64,000 nucleotides of DNA from Kribbella sp. CA-293567 (GCF_027627575.1 NZ_CP114065.1:372001-436000), one strand, 5' to 3'; positions 16,776 through 26,215 are shown, counted from the stretch's first letter. A program made the numbers and translations. The notes: generated by a model from the sequence alone, not told the origin.

Positions 16776-18250
16776 GCTGGCGGCGTACCCCGAAAGCCGG
16801 CCCGGCCAACGCCGGGCGGCCCAACCCCGACCCCCGGAACGCCGGGGCGCCCAACCCCGACCCCCGCAATGTCGGGTCGCTCAACGCCGACTCGTCCAAT
16901 GCAGGCCTCCCGGATCCCGCCGGCGGGCCGTCCACCTCCCGCCGGCGCCGCAGGCAAGGACGTGTGGCGCTGGCGGGCGTAGTACAGCGAATCGCCGGCT
17001 CGCGGCGAGACGATCAACGTCCGGCGCGCCCCGGAAGTCCGCAGCGAAAGAGCGGACCCGCGCTGCGCGATCTGCTCGACGAGGCGCTGGCAGGCGTCGC
17101 GGCCCGGCCGACCCGTCTGGTTCTGACCACGCTCGGCACGGTGCTCGGCATCGCCGCGCTGGTGGGAACGGTCGGCCTCGGGCAGACCGCGGCCGGTCAG
17201 ATCACTCAGCTGTTCGATCTCGCCGCCGCGACCCGGGTGGTGGTGACACCGGACGACAACGGACAGGAAGGCGAAGCGGCGACGCAACTGCCATGGGACG
17301 CGCCCCAGCGAATCGTGCGGCTGAACGGCGTGGATGCCGCCGGCACGGTCAGCCAGGTCGAGGTCGGCGCAGACCTGGTCCGCAGCGTCACCGGGCTGGA
17401 CGGAGCGAAGGACGGCTACAAGCTGCAGGTGATGGCCGCCTCGGGCGGGCTCTTCGACGCCGTACGTGCCGCGCTGCAGACCGGCCGGTTCTTCGACGCC
17501 GGCCACGACGCCCGCGGCGACCGGGTCGTCGTCCTCGGCAAGAACGCGGCGAAGCGGCTCGGCATCAACCGGGTCGACTCGCAGCCGGCCGTCTTCATCG
17601 GCGACCAGGCCTACACGGTGATCGGCATCCTCGATGCCGTCAGCGGCAAGGCCGAGTTGCTCGACTCGGTGATCGTGCCGAACGGGACGGCCAGGGCGGA
17701 GTACGACCTGAAGGCCCCGGAGTCGGTCGAGATCCGTACGTCGGTCGGCGCGGCCCAGCTGATCGCCCAACAGGCGCCGGTCGCGATCGAGCCGAACGAC
17801 CCGAGCGGCCTGAAGGTCGACGCTCCGCCGAAACAAGGCGGCGTCCGCAAGGGCGTCGAGTCGAACCTGAACGCGCTGTTCCTGCTGCTCGGCGCGGTCG
17901 CGTTGCTGGTCGGCGGTCTCGGCATCGCCAACGTGACCCTGCTGTCGGTGCTGGAGCGGGTGGGGGAGATCGGCCTGCGCCGCGCCCTGGGCGCCGCGCG
18001 AAGACACGTGGCCGGGCAGTTCCTGGTGGAGAGCGTGATCGTCGGGTTCCTGGGCGGACTGCTGGGTACGGCGGTGGGTGTCCTGCTGACCGTCGGAGTC
18101 TCCTTCGCCCGCGACTGGACTCCGATCCTGGACAGCCAACTCACCTTCGGGGCGCCCTTCCTCGGCGCCGTCATCGGCCTGATCGCCGGCACCTACCCGG
18201 CCTGGAAGGCGTCTGCCATCCAGCCGATCACGGCACTGCGGGGGACCTGA
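16769..18250 (+). CDS. MacB/FtsX-type ABC permease with repeat-bearing N-terminus
   Basis: 493 residues from GTG 16769, overlapping the ATPase gene by 7 bp. After an unusual hydrophilic N-terminal extension (about 110 residues) comes the first membrane helix (LVLTTLGTVLGIAALVGTVG), a MacB periplasmic-core-type extracellular domain, and three C-terminal helices with GEIGLRRALGAARRHVAGQF, the FtsX coupling segment. The extension carries ten-residue repeats (AGRPNPDPRN and relatives) encoded by 30-bp DNA repeats. A later start would remove them, but the operon overlap supports 16769. It converges on the MFS gene and overlaps it by 23 bp. Confidence 0.9.
   Translation: MVSWRRTPKAGPANAGRPNPDPRNAGAPNPDPRNVGSLNADSSNAGLPDPAGGPSTSRRRRRQGRVALAGVVQRIAGSRRDDQRPARPGSPQRKSGPALRDLLDEALAGVAARPTRLVLTTLGTVLGIAALVGTVGLGQTAAGQITQLFDLAAATRVVVTPDDNGQEGEAATQLPWDAPQRIVRLNGVDAAGTVSQVEVGADLVRSVTGLDGAKDGYKLQVMAASGGLFDAVRAALQTGRFFDAGHDARGDRVVVLGKNAAKRLGINRVDSQPAVFIGDQAYTVIGILDAVSGKAELLDSVIVPNGTARAEYDLKAPESVEIRTSVGAAQLIAQQAPVAIEPNDPSGLKVDAPPKQGGVRKGVESNLNALFLLLGAVALLVGGLGIANVTLLSVLERVGEIGLRRALGAARRHVAGQFLVESVIVGFLGGLLGTAVGVLLTVGVSFARDWTPILDSQLTFGAPFLGAVIGLIAGTYPAWKASAIQPITALRGT
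16811..16930 (+). repeat. 30-bp coding tandem repeat
   Basis: Units at 16811-16840 and 16841-16870 are nearly identical; 16871-16900 is a diverged third copy and 16901-16930 a degenerate fourth. They encode AGRPNPDPRN, AGAPNPDPRN, VGSLNADSSN and AGLPDPAGGP in the cytoplasmic N-terminal extension of the ABC permease. Confidence 0.8.
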
Positions 18251-19508
18251 GCGGTGAGGACCAGCGGGAGTAGAGCACCGCGGACAGCAGGAAGCCGAGC
18301 ACCACGAAGGCCAGAACCGGGTACGACTGGCCGTTGTCGGGCAGGATCAGCGCGCCGAGGGCGGCCGCGGAGACCTGGCCGACGTTGAAGATCATGTCGT
18401 AGAGAGCGAAAACGCGACCGCGGTAGACATCGTCGACACCCGTCTGGACGAGGGTGTCGACGCTGATCTTCACGCCCTGCGCGCAGAAACCGGTGAGCAG
18501 GCCGGAGACCAGGATCGCGGGCTGGGTGTAGAGCCCGCCGGGGAACGCGGTCACCACGGCGGCCGCGACGAACAGTACGGTGATCCATCGGCGCAGGCTC
18601 AGCACGCGGGTCGCCCACGGTGTCACCAGGGCCGCGACGAAGAGCCCGGCACCGACCGCGCCGGTCGCGAGCGCGAGCGCGCCGAACGCCTGGTCCAGCT
18701 GATCGGGACCGTAGAACTTGTTGCGGTACAGCAGAATCATCGCGACCGTGACCAGGCCGAAGAAGAACCTCAGCGAACCGATCGCGGCGAGCCCGAGCGC
18801 TGCCTGCCGCCGCTCCTTCAGATGCCGGCCGCCGTCGATCAACCCGGCCAGGATGCCGCGGATCGCTTCCACCACACCGGGTTCGTCACCGGTCAGGTCG
18901 GGGCCGAGCTGGTTGCGTCCGAGCCGCAGCGCGAGCAGGGCGGCGACGACGTACACGGCGGACGTCGTACCGAGGACGGCCAGATCGGAGTCGGAGACGA
19001 GTTTGACGCCCGCGCCGAAACCACCGCCGACCAGGAACGACGCCGTACCTGAGGTCGGCGTGACCGCGTTGGCCATCACCAACTCGTCGCGCTCCACCAC
19101 GTGAGGCAGTCCGGCGGACAGCCCGGACAACAGGAACCGGTTGACCCCGAGCGTGAACAGCACCGCCAGGTAGAACGGCGTCCCGGCGTTGCCTGCAGCA
19201 ACTATCCCGCCGACCACCAGTACCAGCCCGGCGCGGGTCAGGTTCGCCCCGAACAGGATCTGCCGCCGCGACCACCGGTCCAGCAACACCCCGGTGAACG
19301 GTCCCAGCACCGAGAACGGCAGCAACGCCACCGCGAACAGCCCCGCGATCGCCGCCGCGTCCGGCGCTCGCTCCGGCGAGAACAGCACGTACGACGCCAG
19401 CGCCACCTGGAACACGCCGTCCCCGAACTGCGAACTCAGCCGAACCGCGAACAGCCGGCGAAAATCCCCACGCCGCAACAGCCTGCCGAGATCCCGGATG
19501 AACTGCAC
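18228..19508 (-). CDS. MFS transporter
   Basis: 426 residues from GTG 19508 (VQFIRDLGRLLRRGDFRRLF), chosen because the family starts with this DFRRLF region; a longer form from 19562 adds an unrelated segment. About twelve membrane helices. The loop LDRWSRRQILFGANLTRAG is the MFS motif-A-like segment after helix 2. Similar actinobacterial proteins are annotated as DHA/MFR-type drug exporters; the substrate is unknown. Its 3' end overlaps that of the MacB-like permease. Confidence 0.88.
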   Translation of the reverse strand: MQFIRDLGRLLRRGDFRRLFAVRLSSQFGDGVFQVALASYVLFSPERAPDAAAIAGLFAVALLPFSVLGPFTGVLLDRWSRRQILFGANLTRAGLVLVVGGIVAAGNAGTPFYLAVLFTLGVNRFLLSGLSAGLPHVVERDELVMANAVTPTSGTASFLVGGGFGAGVKLVSDSDLAVLGTTSAVYVVAALLALRLGRNQLGPDLTGDEPGVVEAIRGILAGLIDGGRHLKERRQAALGLAAIGSLRFFFGLVTVAMILLYRNKFYGPDQLDQAFGALALATGAVGAGLFVAALVTPWATRVLSLRRWITVLFVAAAVVTAFPGGLYTQPAILVSGLLTGFCAQGVKISVDTLVQTGVDDVYRGRVFALYDMIFNVGQVSAAALGALILPDNGQSYPVLAFVVLGFLLSAVLYSRWSSPLRSPAVP

Positions 19509-19644
19509 GCCTGCACTGTAGTCACAGCTACTTGCCGCCGAGCCGCTCGGCCGCTGTGTCACCCCGCTTGTTCACCGGGATGACGCCCGCGGCGTCGCAG
19601 TCGCCCGGCTCAGCTTCCACCGGACCCGGCGTACGCAGTACGGG

Positions 19645-20574
19645 CTAGTTGGCGCGAGCCGCCTGGCGCTCCAGCAACCGGGTGCGCTGCTCGACGAACC
19701 GCGACGCCTGAGCGTCCAGCGCGGTCATGAACTCGGCCAGCTCGTCGCGGGCCTTGGCGCCGTCGCCGGACAGGTCCTCGCGGTCGTAGACCTTCCACAT
19801 CCGCAGGATCGGCGCGACCACCTCGTCGTGGTGCAGCCGGAGGTCGTAGATGCCGGCCTTGGCGATCGTCACCGAGTTGCGGGCGAAACCCTCCATCGTG
19901 GCGCCGGGCATGGAGAAGTTGCGGACCTCGTTGGTGACCGCGCGCATGGTCTCGTTGGGCGCCGACTCGAACGCGGCGGAGACCAGGTTGCGGTAGAAGA
20001 TCATGTGCAGGTTCTCGTCGGTCGCGATCCGGGACAGCAGCTGGTCGGCGATCGGGCAGCCGGTCGCCTTGCCGGTGTTGCGGTGCGAGACGCGGGTGGC
20101 GAGCTCCTGGAAGCTGACGTAGGCGATCGCCTCCAGCATGTTCTTGTCGACCTCGTGCCCGGCGGTCATGTGCTCCATCCGGGCGACCTCGAGCTCGACC
20201 GGGTCGACGCCCCGGGTGACCACCAGGTAGTCGCGCAGCGCGATCCCGTGCCGGCCCTCCTCCGCGGTCCAGCGGCCGACCCAGGTGCCCCAGGCGCCGT
20301 CGAGGCCGAACTGGGTGGCGATCTCGCGGTGGTACGACGGCAGGTTGTCCTCGGTCAGCAGGTTGGTGATCATCGCGACCTTGGCGACCGGGTCGAGCCG
20401 GGACTGCTCCGGCGACCAGTCCTCACCGCCCAGGAAGGCGAAGTCGCGGCCCTCGCTCCACGGCACGTAGTCGTGCGGGTTCCAGTTCTTGGTGATCGCC
20501 AGGTGCCGCTCGAGGTTCTCCTCGACCACGGGCTCCAGCTCGTGCAGCAGGTTGGTCACCAGCTTGTCGTTCAC
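19645..20574 (-). CDS. Acyl-ACP desaturase
   Basis: 309 residues from GTG 20574, which has a textbook AAGGAG six bases upstream. The diiron ligands of soluble acyl-ACP desaturases are present: EENLERH near the start, [13 protein letters not shown] in the middle and [13 protein letters not shown] later. The enzyme introduces a double bond into acyl-ACP using O2 and ferredoxin, supplying unsaturated fatty acids. It is divergent from an acyl-CoA thioesterase; a pair of matching palindromes in the shared intergenic region suggests joint control by a fatty-acid-responsive regulator. Confidence 0.95.
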   Translation of the reverse strand: MNDKLVTNLLHELEPVVEENLERHLAITKNWNPHDYVPWSEGRDFAFLGGEDWSPEQSRLDPVAKVAMITNLLTEDNLPSYHREIATQFGLDGAWGTWVGRWTAEEGRHGIALRDYLVVTRGVDPVELEVARMEHMTAGHEVDKNMLEAIAYVSFQELATRVSHRNTGKATGCPIADQLLSRIATDENLHMIFYRNLVSAAFESAPNETMRAVTNEVRNFSMPGATMEGFARNSVTIAKAGIYDLRLHHDEVVAPILRMWKVYDREDLSGDGAKARDELAEFMTALDAQASRFVEQRTRLLERQAARAN

Positions 20575-20606
20575 CGGAATCTCCTTCGTCGGGGGTCCCC
20601 CCACCC

Positions 20607-20633
20607 TACGGCACCGTAAGTTACGCATCCGTA
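20607..20633. promoter_or_regulatory. Tandem TACG-N4-CGTA operator pair
   Basis: TACGGCACCGTA (20607-20618) and TACGCATCCGTA (20622-20633) are two palindromes of the same form whose centres are 15 bp apart. They sit between the divergent desaturase and thioesterase genes, 33 bp upstream of the desaturase start and 31 bp upstream of the thioesterase start. A TetR-type lipid regulator is the most likely binder (inference). Confidence 0.6.
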
Positions 20634-20663
20634 GGTTCGGAGCCGGCGCACTAGGCTGGGCCG

Positions 20664-21080
20664 ATGGATCGGAGCGCCTACCCGCACTTCCTCGCGATCG
20701 GTACGCGGTGGAAGGACAACGACGTCTACGGGCACGTGAACAACGTCGAGTACTACAGCTTCTTCGACACCGTCATCAACGAGTTCCTGATCCGGGTGGG
20801 GGAGCTCGACATCCATCGCGGCGACGTGATCGGGCTCTGTGTGGAGTCGCAGTGCGGCTTCCGGCAGTCGCTGGCGTTCCCGGAGACGGTGGACGCCGGA
20901 CTGCGGGTGGCGAAACTCGGCAACTCCAGCGTCACGTATGAGATCGGCCTGTTCCGGGAAGGCTCAGCGGAGCCGGCCGCGACCGGGCGGTTCGTGCACG
21001 TCTTCGTGAATCGCTCCGACCGCCGGCCCGTACCGATCCCGGCCGGGATCCGCGCCGCGCTGGAAGGGATCACCGGATGA
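20664..21080 (+). CDS. Acyl-CoA thioesterase (4HBT hotdog fold)
   Basis: 138 residues. The 4-hydroxybenzoyl-CoA thioesterase signature is clear: [20 protein letters not shown], with Asp in the DxYGHVNN motif as the catalytic residue, followed by the long hotdog helix and [15 protein letters not shown]. It hydrolyses acyl-CoA or acyl-ACP thioesters. It is divergent from the desaturase and overlaps the following alcohol dehydrogenase gene by 4 bp. Confidence 0.92.
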   Translation: MDRSAYPHFLAIGTRWKDNDVYGHVNNVEYYSFFDTVINEFLIRVGELDIHRGDVIGLCVESQCGFRQSLAFPETVDAGLRVAKLGNSSVTYEIGLFREGSAEPAATGRFVHVFVNRSDRRPVPIPAGIRAALEGITG

Positions 21081-22198
21081 TCGTGCGAGGCGCAGTACTG
21101 CGGGAGATGGGACTGCCCGGCCCGTACGCCGAATCGCGGCCGCTCGCGATCGAAGAGATCGAGCTCGCACCCCCCGGCCCCGGCGAGCTCCTCGTCCGCA
21201 TTCGCGCCGCCGGCCTGTGCCACTCGGACCTCTCGGTGATCAACGGCTCGCGCCCCCGCGTCCTGCCGATGCTGCTCGGCCACGAAGCAACCGGCGAGGT
21301 CCTCCAGTCCGAAGCCCCCGGATTCGCACCCGGCGACACGGTCGCCTTCGCCTTCGTCCCAGCCTGCGGCGCCTGCGGCCCCTGCGCCGAAGGCCGCGCC
21401 GCCCTCTGCGAACCAGGCGCCGCAGCCAACACCGCCGGCACCCTCCTCTCCGGCCACCGCCGCCTACGTACCCCGCCTTCGACCGACCTCCACCACCATC
21501 TCGGGGTCTCCGGCTTTGCCGACCATGCCGTGGTGTCGGCCCGCTCCGCGGTGAAGATCGACCCCACCCTCCCCCCAGAGGTCGCCGCGCTCTTCGGCTG
21601 CGCGGTGATGACCGGCGTCGGCGCCGTCGTCAACACCGCCCGCATTCAGGCCGGCCAAAGCGCGGTCGTGTTCGGCCTCGGCGGCGTCGGCCTGTCAGCG
21701 CTGCTCGGCGCAGCTCTCGTCGGCGCCCACCCCCTGGTCGCGGTGGACGTCGTACCGGAGAAACTCGCACTGGCACTAGAGCTGGGCGCCACCCACGCGA
21801 TCGATGCCCGCAGCAACGATGTCGTCGGTCAGGTACGCGAGGCGACCAGCGGCGGCGCGCAGTACGCGGTCGAGACCGTCGGCAGCGCCGCAGTACTGGG
21901 CCAGGCGTACGCCGCCACCAGCCGCGGCGGCACCACCGTCACCGTCGGCCTGCCGGATCCCGCGCAGCTGCTGAGCATCCCGGCGGTCAGCCTGGTCGCG
22001 GAGGAGCGCACGCTCAAAGGCTCCTACCTCGGCTCGGCGATCCCCAGCCGCGACATCCCGCGCTACATCGCGCTCTACCAGGCCGGCCGCCTCCCGGTCG
22101 ATCGCCTGCTGACGTCGACGGTCAGCCTCGACGACCTCAACGAAGCATTCGACACCCTCGCGGCGGGAACAGCGATCCGCCAGGTGCTGGTGCTCTAG
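21077..22198 (+). CDS. Zinc-dependent alcohol dehydrogenase
   Basis: 373 residues, ATGA overlap with the thioesterase. MDR family: catalytic zinc site in [11 protein letters not shown] and [10 protein letters not shown], structural zinc loop [15 protein letters not shown] with four cysteines, and Rossmann motif [15 protein letters not shown]. It oxidises primary alcohols or reduces aldehydes with NAD(P). The thioesterase neighbour suggests fatty alcohol or aldehyde metabolism (inference). The 3' end overlaps the converging RibD-like gene by 4 bp. Confidence 0.93.
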   Translation: MIVRGAVLREMGLPGPYAESRPLAIEEIELAPPGPGELLVRIRAAGLCHSDLSVINGSRPRVLPMLLGHEATGEVLQSEAPGFAPGDTVAFAFVPACGACGPCAEGRAALCEPGAAANTAGTLLSGHRRLRTPPSTDLHHHLGVSGFADHAVVSARSAVKIDPTLPPEVAALFGCAVMTGVGAVVNTARIQAGQSAVVFGLGGVGLSALLGAALVGAHPLVAVDVVPEKLALALELGATHAIDARSNDVVGQVREATSGGAQYAVETVGSAAVLGQAYAATSRGGTTVTVGLPDPAQLLSIPAVSLVAEERTLKGSYLGSAIPSRDIPRYIALYQAGRLPVDRLLTSTVSLDDLNEAFDTLAAGTAIRQVLVL

Positions 22199-22830
22199 TC
22201 GACCGAGAACGTCGAAGTACCGTCCTCGATCACCGCGGTACCGGTCCGGAACGGCGTCGGCCGGAGAGCGGCGTACGTCGCGCCGGTGCTGGTGACCCGG
22301 CTCTCGACCAGCTCGAACCCCATCGCCGGGGCGTCCTCGGTGAAGAGCCGCTTGCCCGCGCCGATCGCGACCGGGAAGGTCAGCAGCCGGTACTCGTCGA
22401 TCAGCCCGGCGCGGTGCAGCGAGCGGGCCAGTCCGGCTGAGCCGTGGACCTGCAGTTCGCCGCCCGGCTTCGCCTTCAGCTCCTCGACCTGCTTCAGGAC
22501 ATCGCCGGTCAGCGCGGTGCTGTCGTTCCAGACCGGCTCCAGCGGCGTCGAGGTGGCGACGTACTTCGGCAGGTTGTTGAGCCCGCTGGCGGTGTTGCTG
22601 CCGTCGTCGATCTGGGACCAGTACGCCTGCATCATCGTGTACGTCGTCCGGCCGAGCAGGATGGCGTCGGCCCGGGCGAACCAGCCCTCCGCGATCTCGC
22701 CCATCACCTCGTCGCCGTACGGAATCAGCCAGCCGCCGCGGTCGAAGCCGCCGCTGCGGTCCTCGTCGAGGCCGCCGGGGCCCTGCATGACGCCGTCGAT
22801 GCTGAGGAAGGTGTGCAGTGTGAGCTTCAT
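22195..22830 (-). CDS. Dihydrofolate reductase-family (RibD C-terminal) protein
   Basis: 211 residues from ATG 22830 with GGAG seven bases upstream. LHTFLSIDGVMQGPGG and LLGRTTYTMMQAYW are typical of the RibD/YyaP/YwjB branch of the DHFR superfamily; GSAGLARSLHRAGLIDEYRL completes the NADPH fold. These small reductases are widespread in actinobacteria, and most have no known substrate; a true role in folate or riboflavin synthesis is unlikely. Confidence 0.9.
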   Translation of the reverse strand: MKLTLHTFLSIDGVMQGPGGLDEDRSGGFDRGGWLIPYGDEVMGEIAEGWFARADAILLGRTTYTMMQAYWSQIDDGSNTASGLNNLPKYVATSTPLEPVWNDSTALTGDVLKQVEELKAKPGGELQVHGSAGLARSLHRAGLIDEYRLLTFPVAIGAGKRLFTEDAPAMGFELVESRVTSTGATYAALRPTPFRTGTAVIEDGTSTFSVD

Positions 22831-23144
22831 GATCGGTCTCCGTTGTCGTCGAACTGGTTCGTGCCTGCGACAACGCGTCGGACGGTTGGCGGCAGGATCG
22901 ACATCTCTCGCTTTGTGATCCACCTCACACTCGACGATTGCCGTGTCAGGGAGTCCGGGAGCGTCGCAGCCAGCCTTTGGAGTACGTAAATTCCGCGGAA
23001 AACCGTATACAGCGAGGCAACCGATGGGGCACGCTTCGACGCAGAGTGCGCGCGAACGCACCGCAAGTGAGGTACGACGGTTCCTCCTCGCCGCCCGGCG
23101 TACACCGCCGAGGAGCCGTCAGGAGTCCCTGAGGAGGGCCCCAG
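22831..23144. other. 314-bp intergenic region before first metalloprotease
   Basis: No gene is seen. It contains the upstream regions of the RibD-like gene and of the first protease gene. A 10-bp perfect palindrome TTCCGCGGAA lies at 22991-23000, about 145 bp before the protease start, and could be a regulator site. A GAGGAGGG Shine-Dalgarno precedes ATG 23145. Confidence 0.5.
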
Positions 23145-24593
23145 ATGCACAGCAGGTTCCGCCGGACCGGTGCGCTCGTAGGCGCCGGTGCCGTTCTGTT
23201 CGGAGCGCTGGCCGTTGTTGCCGGTAACCAGGCAGGCGCCCAGCAGAGTCCGTCCCCCGCCCCCTTGGACACGCTGCTCGGAGGGCAGTCGCTCCAAGGC
23301 AAGACCGCGCTCGGCAAGGCCAAGCCGCGACTCGCCGAACTGGCCGAGCGCAACGGCATCGCCGAGCAGAAGTTGCAACAGATCCTGGCCACCGACAAGA
23401 CCAGCTGGCTGGACAAGACCGGCAAGCTGTTCTACACCGAACCGGTCGCCTCCGCGAAGGAGCGGGCCGCCACCACCAAGTCGCCGAAGTGGGCCACCCG
23501 TGCGCGGGCCGCCGCCGACGGCCCGGCCTTCCAGTTGCACAGCAAGGCCGGCTCGAACCGGGTCATCTACCTGGACTTCGACGGTCACACGATCAGCGGT
23601 ACCGCCTGGAACACCGGTGGCAAGCCGGCCAGCGTCAACGTCACGGCGTACGACACCGACGGCAACACCGGCAACTGGAGCACCGCCGAGCAGAACGTCG
23701 TCCGCGAGGTGTGGGCCCGGATCGCCGAGGACTACGCGCCGTTCGACGTCGACGTGACGACGCAGGCGCCGCCGGAGTCGGCCATCACCCGGTCGGGTTC
23801 GTCCGACCAGCAGTACGGCACGCGCGTCGTGATCGATCCGACCACCTGGTACCAGTCCGGCTGTGGCTGTGGTGGCGTCGCCTACGTCGGTGTCTACGAC
23901 AACACGTCCCAGCACTCGTACTACCAGCCCGCCCTCGTCTTCACCAAGGGCGTCGGTACGGGCGCGAAGAACATCGCGGAGGCCGCGTCGCACGAGGCCG
24001 GCCACAACCTCGGTCTCAGCCACGACGGCACCTCCTCGGTCGGCTACTACACCGGTCACGGTGCCTGGGCGCCGATCATGGGGGTCGGCTACTCCAAGGC
24101 GATCAGCCAGTGGAGCAAGGGCGAGTACTCCGGCGCCAACAACAAGGAAGACGACTTCGCGGTGGCCGGCCAGAACGGACTGGCACTGCGCGCCGACGAC
24201 CACGGCAACGGCACGGCCGACGCGACCGCCCTCACCCTGGGTACCGCGGTCAACGGCGTCTACGCCAGCGACTCGGACGTCGACACCTTCCGGGTGGACC
24301 TGTCGGCCGGAACCTTCACCTTCGCGGCCAACGCCGCGGCTTCGGGTGCGGATCTGGACATCAGGCTCCAGTTGCTGAACTCCTCGGGGGCCGTCGTGGC
24401 CACCGCGGACCCGGCCGCGGGCCAGACCAACTCCGCTACGCCGACCGGTCTGAGCGCCAGCATCAACCGCCAGGTCACGGCGGGCCGGTACTACCTCCGT
24501 GTCGAGAACGTCGGCTACGCCAGCCCGCTGAACACCGGCTACTCGACGTACGGCAGCCGCGGCGGCTACTCGGTGCGAGTCACCGCCGGCTGA
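23145..24593 (+). CDS. Secreted metzincin-type zinc metalloprotease
   Basis: 482 residues. A Sec-type signal peptide (basic MHSRFRRTG, hydrophobic core to about residue 31) precedes a propeptide-like segment and the catalytic domain. The zinc motif is HEAGHNLGLSHD (283-294: His283, Glu284, His287, His293), with a Met-turn candidate in APIMG. The last 110 residues (VDTFRVDLSAGTFTF to YYLRVENVGY) look like a beta-sandwich pre-peptidase C-terminal domain. It should degrade extracellular protein. A stem-loop terminator and a close paralogue follow. Confidence 0.9.
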   Translation: MHSRFRRTGALVGAGAVLFGALAVVAGNQAGAQQSPSPAPLDTLLGGQSLQGKTALGKAKPRLAELAERNGIAEQKLQQILATDKTSWLDKTGKLFYTEPVASAKERAATTKSPKWATRARAAADGPAFQLHSKAGSNRVIYLDFDGHTISGTAWNTGGKPASVNVTAYDTDGNTGNWSTAEQNVVREVWARIAEDYAPFDVDVTTQAPPESAITRSGSSDQQYGTRVVIDPTTWYQSGCGCGGVAYVGVYDNTSQHSYYQPALVFTKGVGTGAKNIAEAASHEAGHNLGLSHDGTSSVGYYTGHGAWAPIMGVGYSKAISQWSKGEYSGANNKEDDFAVAGQNGLALRADDHGNGTADATALTLGTAVNGVYASDSDVDTFRVDLSAGTFTFAANAAASGADLDIRLQLLNSSGAVVATADPAAGQTNSATPTGLSASINRQVTAGRYYLRVENVGYASPLNTGYSTYGSRGGYSVRVTAG

Positions 24594-24608
24594 TTCCCAG
24601 TTGTGGTT

Positions 24609-24645
24609 CGGGACAGGTGTGCGCTCGGCCCGCACACCTGTCCCG
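24609..24645 (+). terminator. Stem-loop terminator between the twin proteases
   Basis: CGGGACAGGTGTGCG (24609-24623) pairs perfectly with 24631-24645 around a 7-nt loop, 16 bp after the stop of the first protease gene. There is no T-run, as is usual in actinobacteria. It implies that the second copy has its own promoter. Confidence 0.8.
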
Positions 24646-24705
24646 GCTACGTCCACGGGGGGACGGACCACTTGGCTGGGGGGAATCCTTGAGGAGGGTT
24701 CCGAA

Positions 24706-26121
24706 TTGTTCGACAAATCTCGTCGTGCCGGTGCGCTGGTGAGCGCCGGCGCGGTCGTTTTCGCAGCACTGTCGGTAGCTGCCGGCACCCAAGCCGACGC
24801 CCGGACTTCAGACCGGCCCGTACCGGGCAGGATCGCGCTCGACCAGTCCGGGTCCCGGCTCGGAGAAGTTGCCGTGAGCAATGGAATGTCCGAGCGGAAG
24901 TTCCGCGACACGCTGGCCGCCGACAAGACGGCCTGGCTCGACTCAGCCGGCCGGTTGTTCTTCCGTGAGCCGATGCTGACGGAAGCCCAGCAGGCGCACG
25001 AAGTTTCGCCGCGCTGGGCGACCACGAAGGTCGCCGCGGCGGAGGGCCCGGCGTTCGAGCTGCACAGCAAGCCGGGCGCCGACAAGGTCATCTATCTCGA
25101 CTTCGACGGTCACAGCATCACCGGTACGGCGTGGAACGCGGACAAGGCGATCGATCCGATCGCCGTTTCTGCCTATGACACCGACGGAAACGCGGCAAGC
25201 TTCAGCACCGCCGAGCAGGACGTCGTACACGAAGTGTGGGCGCGGGTCGCGGAGGACTACGCCGCCTTCGATGTGGACGTCACCACCCAGCAGCCGTCGC
25301 AGGAGGCGATCAACCGCACGGACGCGGCCGACCAGCAGTACGGCACGCGGGTCCTGATCGATCCCGGCACCTGGTACCAGTCGAGCTGCGGTTGTGGCGG
25401 CGTCGCCTACATCGGCGTCTATGACAACGCGGACCAGCACGACTACTACCAACCCGCGCTGGTGTTCACGAAGGGCGTCGGTACGGGCGCGAAGAACCTC
25501 GCCGAAGCGGCTTCGCACGAAGCAGGTCACAACGTCGGCCTCGGCCACGACGGCACCGCGTCGGTCGGGTACTACGAGGGCCACGGCGCGTGGGCGCCGA
25601 TCATGGGCGTCGGCTACTACCGGGGCATCAGTCAGTGGAGCAAGGGCGAGTACTCCGGCGCCAACAACGCCGAGGACGACTTCGCGGTGATCGGCAGCCA
25701 CGGTCTCGCTCTTCGCGCCGACGAAGCCGGCGACAGCACCGCCGCCGCGACTGCCCTGTCAGTGGGCACCCCGGCTGCGGGATTCATCGCTGCTGAAGCC
25801 GACACCGATGTGTACCGCGTCGATGTTGCGACCGCCGGCAACTACACAGCCACCGCGAGTTCCGCAGCTCTTGGCGGCAACCTCGACATCAAACTCGACC
25901 TGCTCAACTCAGCAGGAGCAGTCGTCACCACAGCTGACCCGGACTCCGGCCAGACCGACGCAGGCACTCCGACCGGTCTGGGCGCCACCGTCACCAGCAA
26001 CCTCCAGCCCGGCACCTACTACCTCCGCATCGACAACGTCGGCTACGGCAGTCCGCTGAACACCGGCTACTCCACCTACGGCAGCCGCGGCGGCTACTCC
26101 TTGGCCATCAACCCGTCCTGA
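24706..26121 (+). CDS. Secreted metzincin-type zinc metalloprotease, paralogue
   Basis: 471 residues from TTG 24706. This start has GAGGAGGG upstream at the same place as in the first copy, and its N-terminus (LFDKSRRAGALVSAGAV) aligns without gaps to MHSRFRRTGALVGAGAV. Same layout as the neighbour: signal peptide, pro-segment, zinc motif HEAGHNVGLGHD (His271, Glu272, His275, His281), APIMG, C-terminal beta-sandwich. The catalytic domains are nearly identical while the pro-segments have diverged and shortened, so this is an old tandem duplication that may have changed activation. The rare TTG start may lower its expression. Confidence 0.9.
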   Translation: MFDKSRRAGALVSAGAVVFAALSVAAGTQADARTSDRPVPGRIALDQSGSRLGEVAVSNGMSERKFRDTLAADKTAWLDSAGRLFFREPMLTEAQQAHEVSPRWATTKVAAAEGPAFELHSKPGADKVIYLDFDGHSITGTAWNADKAIDPIAVSAYDTDGNAASFSTAEQDVVHEVWARVAEDYAAFDVDVTTQQPSQEAINRTDAADQQYGTRVLIDPGTWYQSSCGCGGVAYIGVYDNADQHDYYQPALVFTKGVGTGAKNLAEAASHEAGHNVGLGHDGTASVGYYEGHGAWAPIMGVGYYRGISQWSKGEYSGANNAEDDFAVIGSHGLALRADEAGDSTAAATALSVGTPAAGFIAAEADTDVYRVDVATAGNYTATASSAALGGNLDIKLDLLNSAGAVVTTADPDSGQTDAGTPTGLGATVTSNLQPGTYYLRIDNVGYGSPLNTGYSTYGSRGGYSLAINPS

Positions 26122-26126
26122 CACTT

Positions 26127-26159
26127 CGGCCCGGGCCTCCCGCCCCCCGGCCCGGGCCG
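26127..26159 (+). terminator. Stem-loop after second protease
   Basis: CGGCCCGGG (26127-26135) pairs with CCCGGGCCG (26151-26159) six bases after the protease stop codon. The stem is 9 bp, all but GC; no T-run. Confidence 0.6.
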
Positions 26160-26215
26160 CCGAACCCCTGCAATCGGTCAGCTCTCTGCTGAGTTGGCCA
26201 ATCGCAGGCTCGTCC

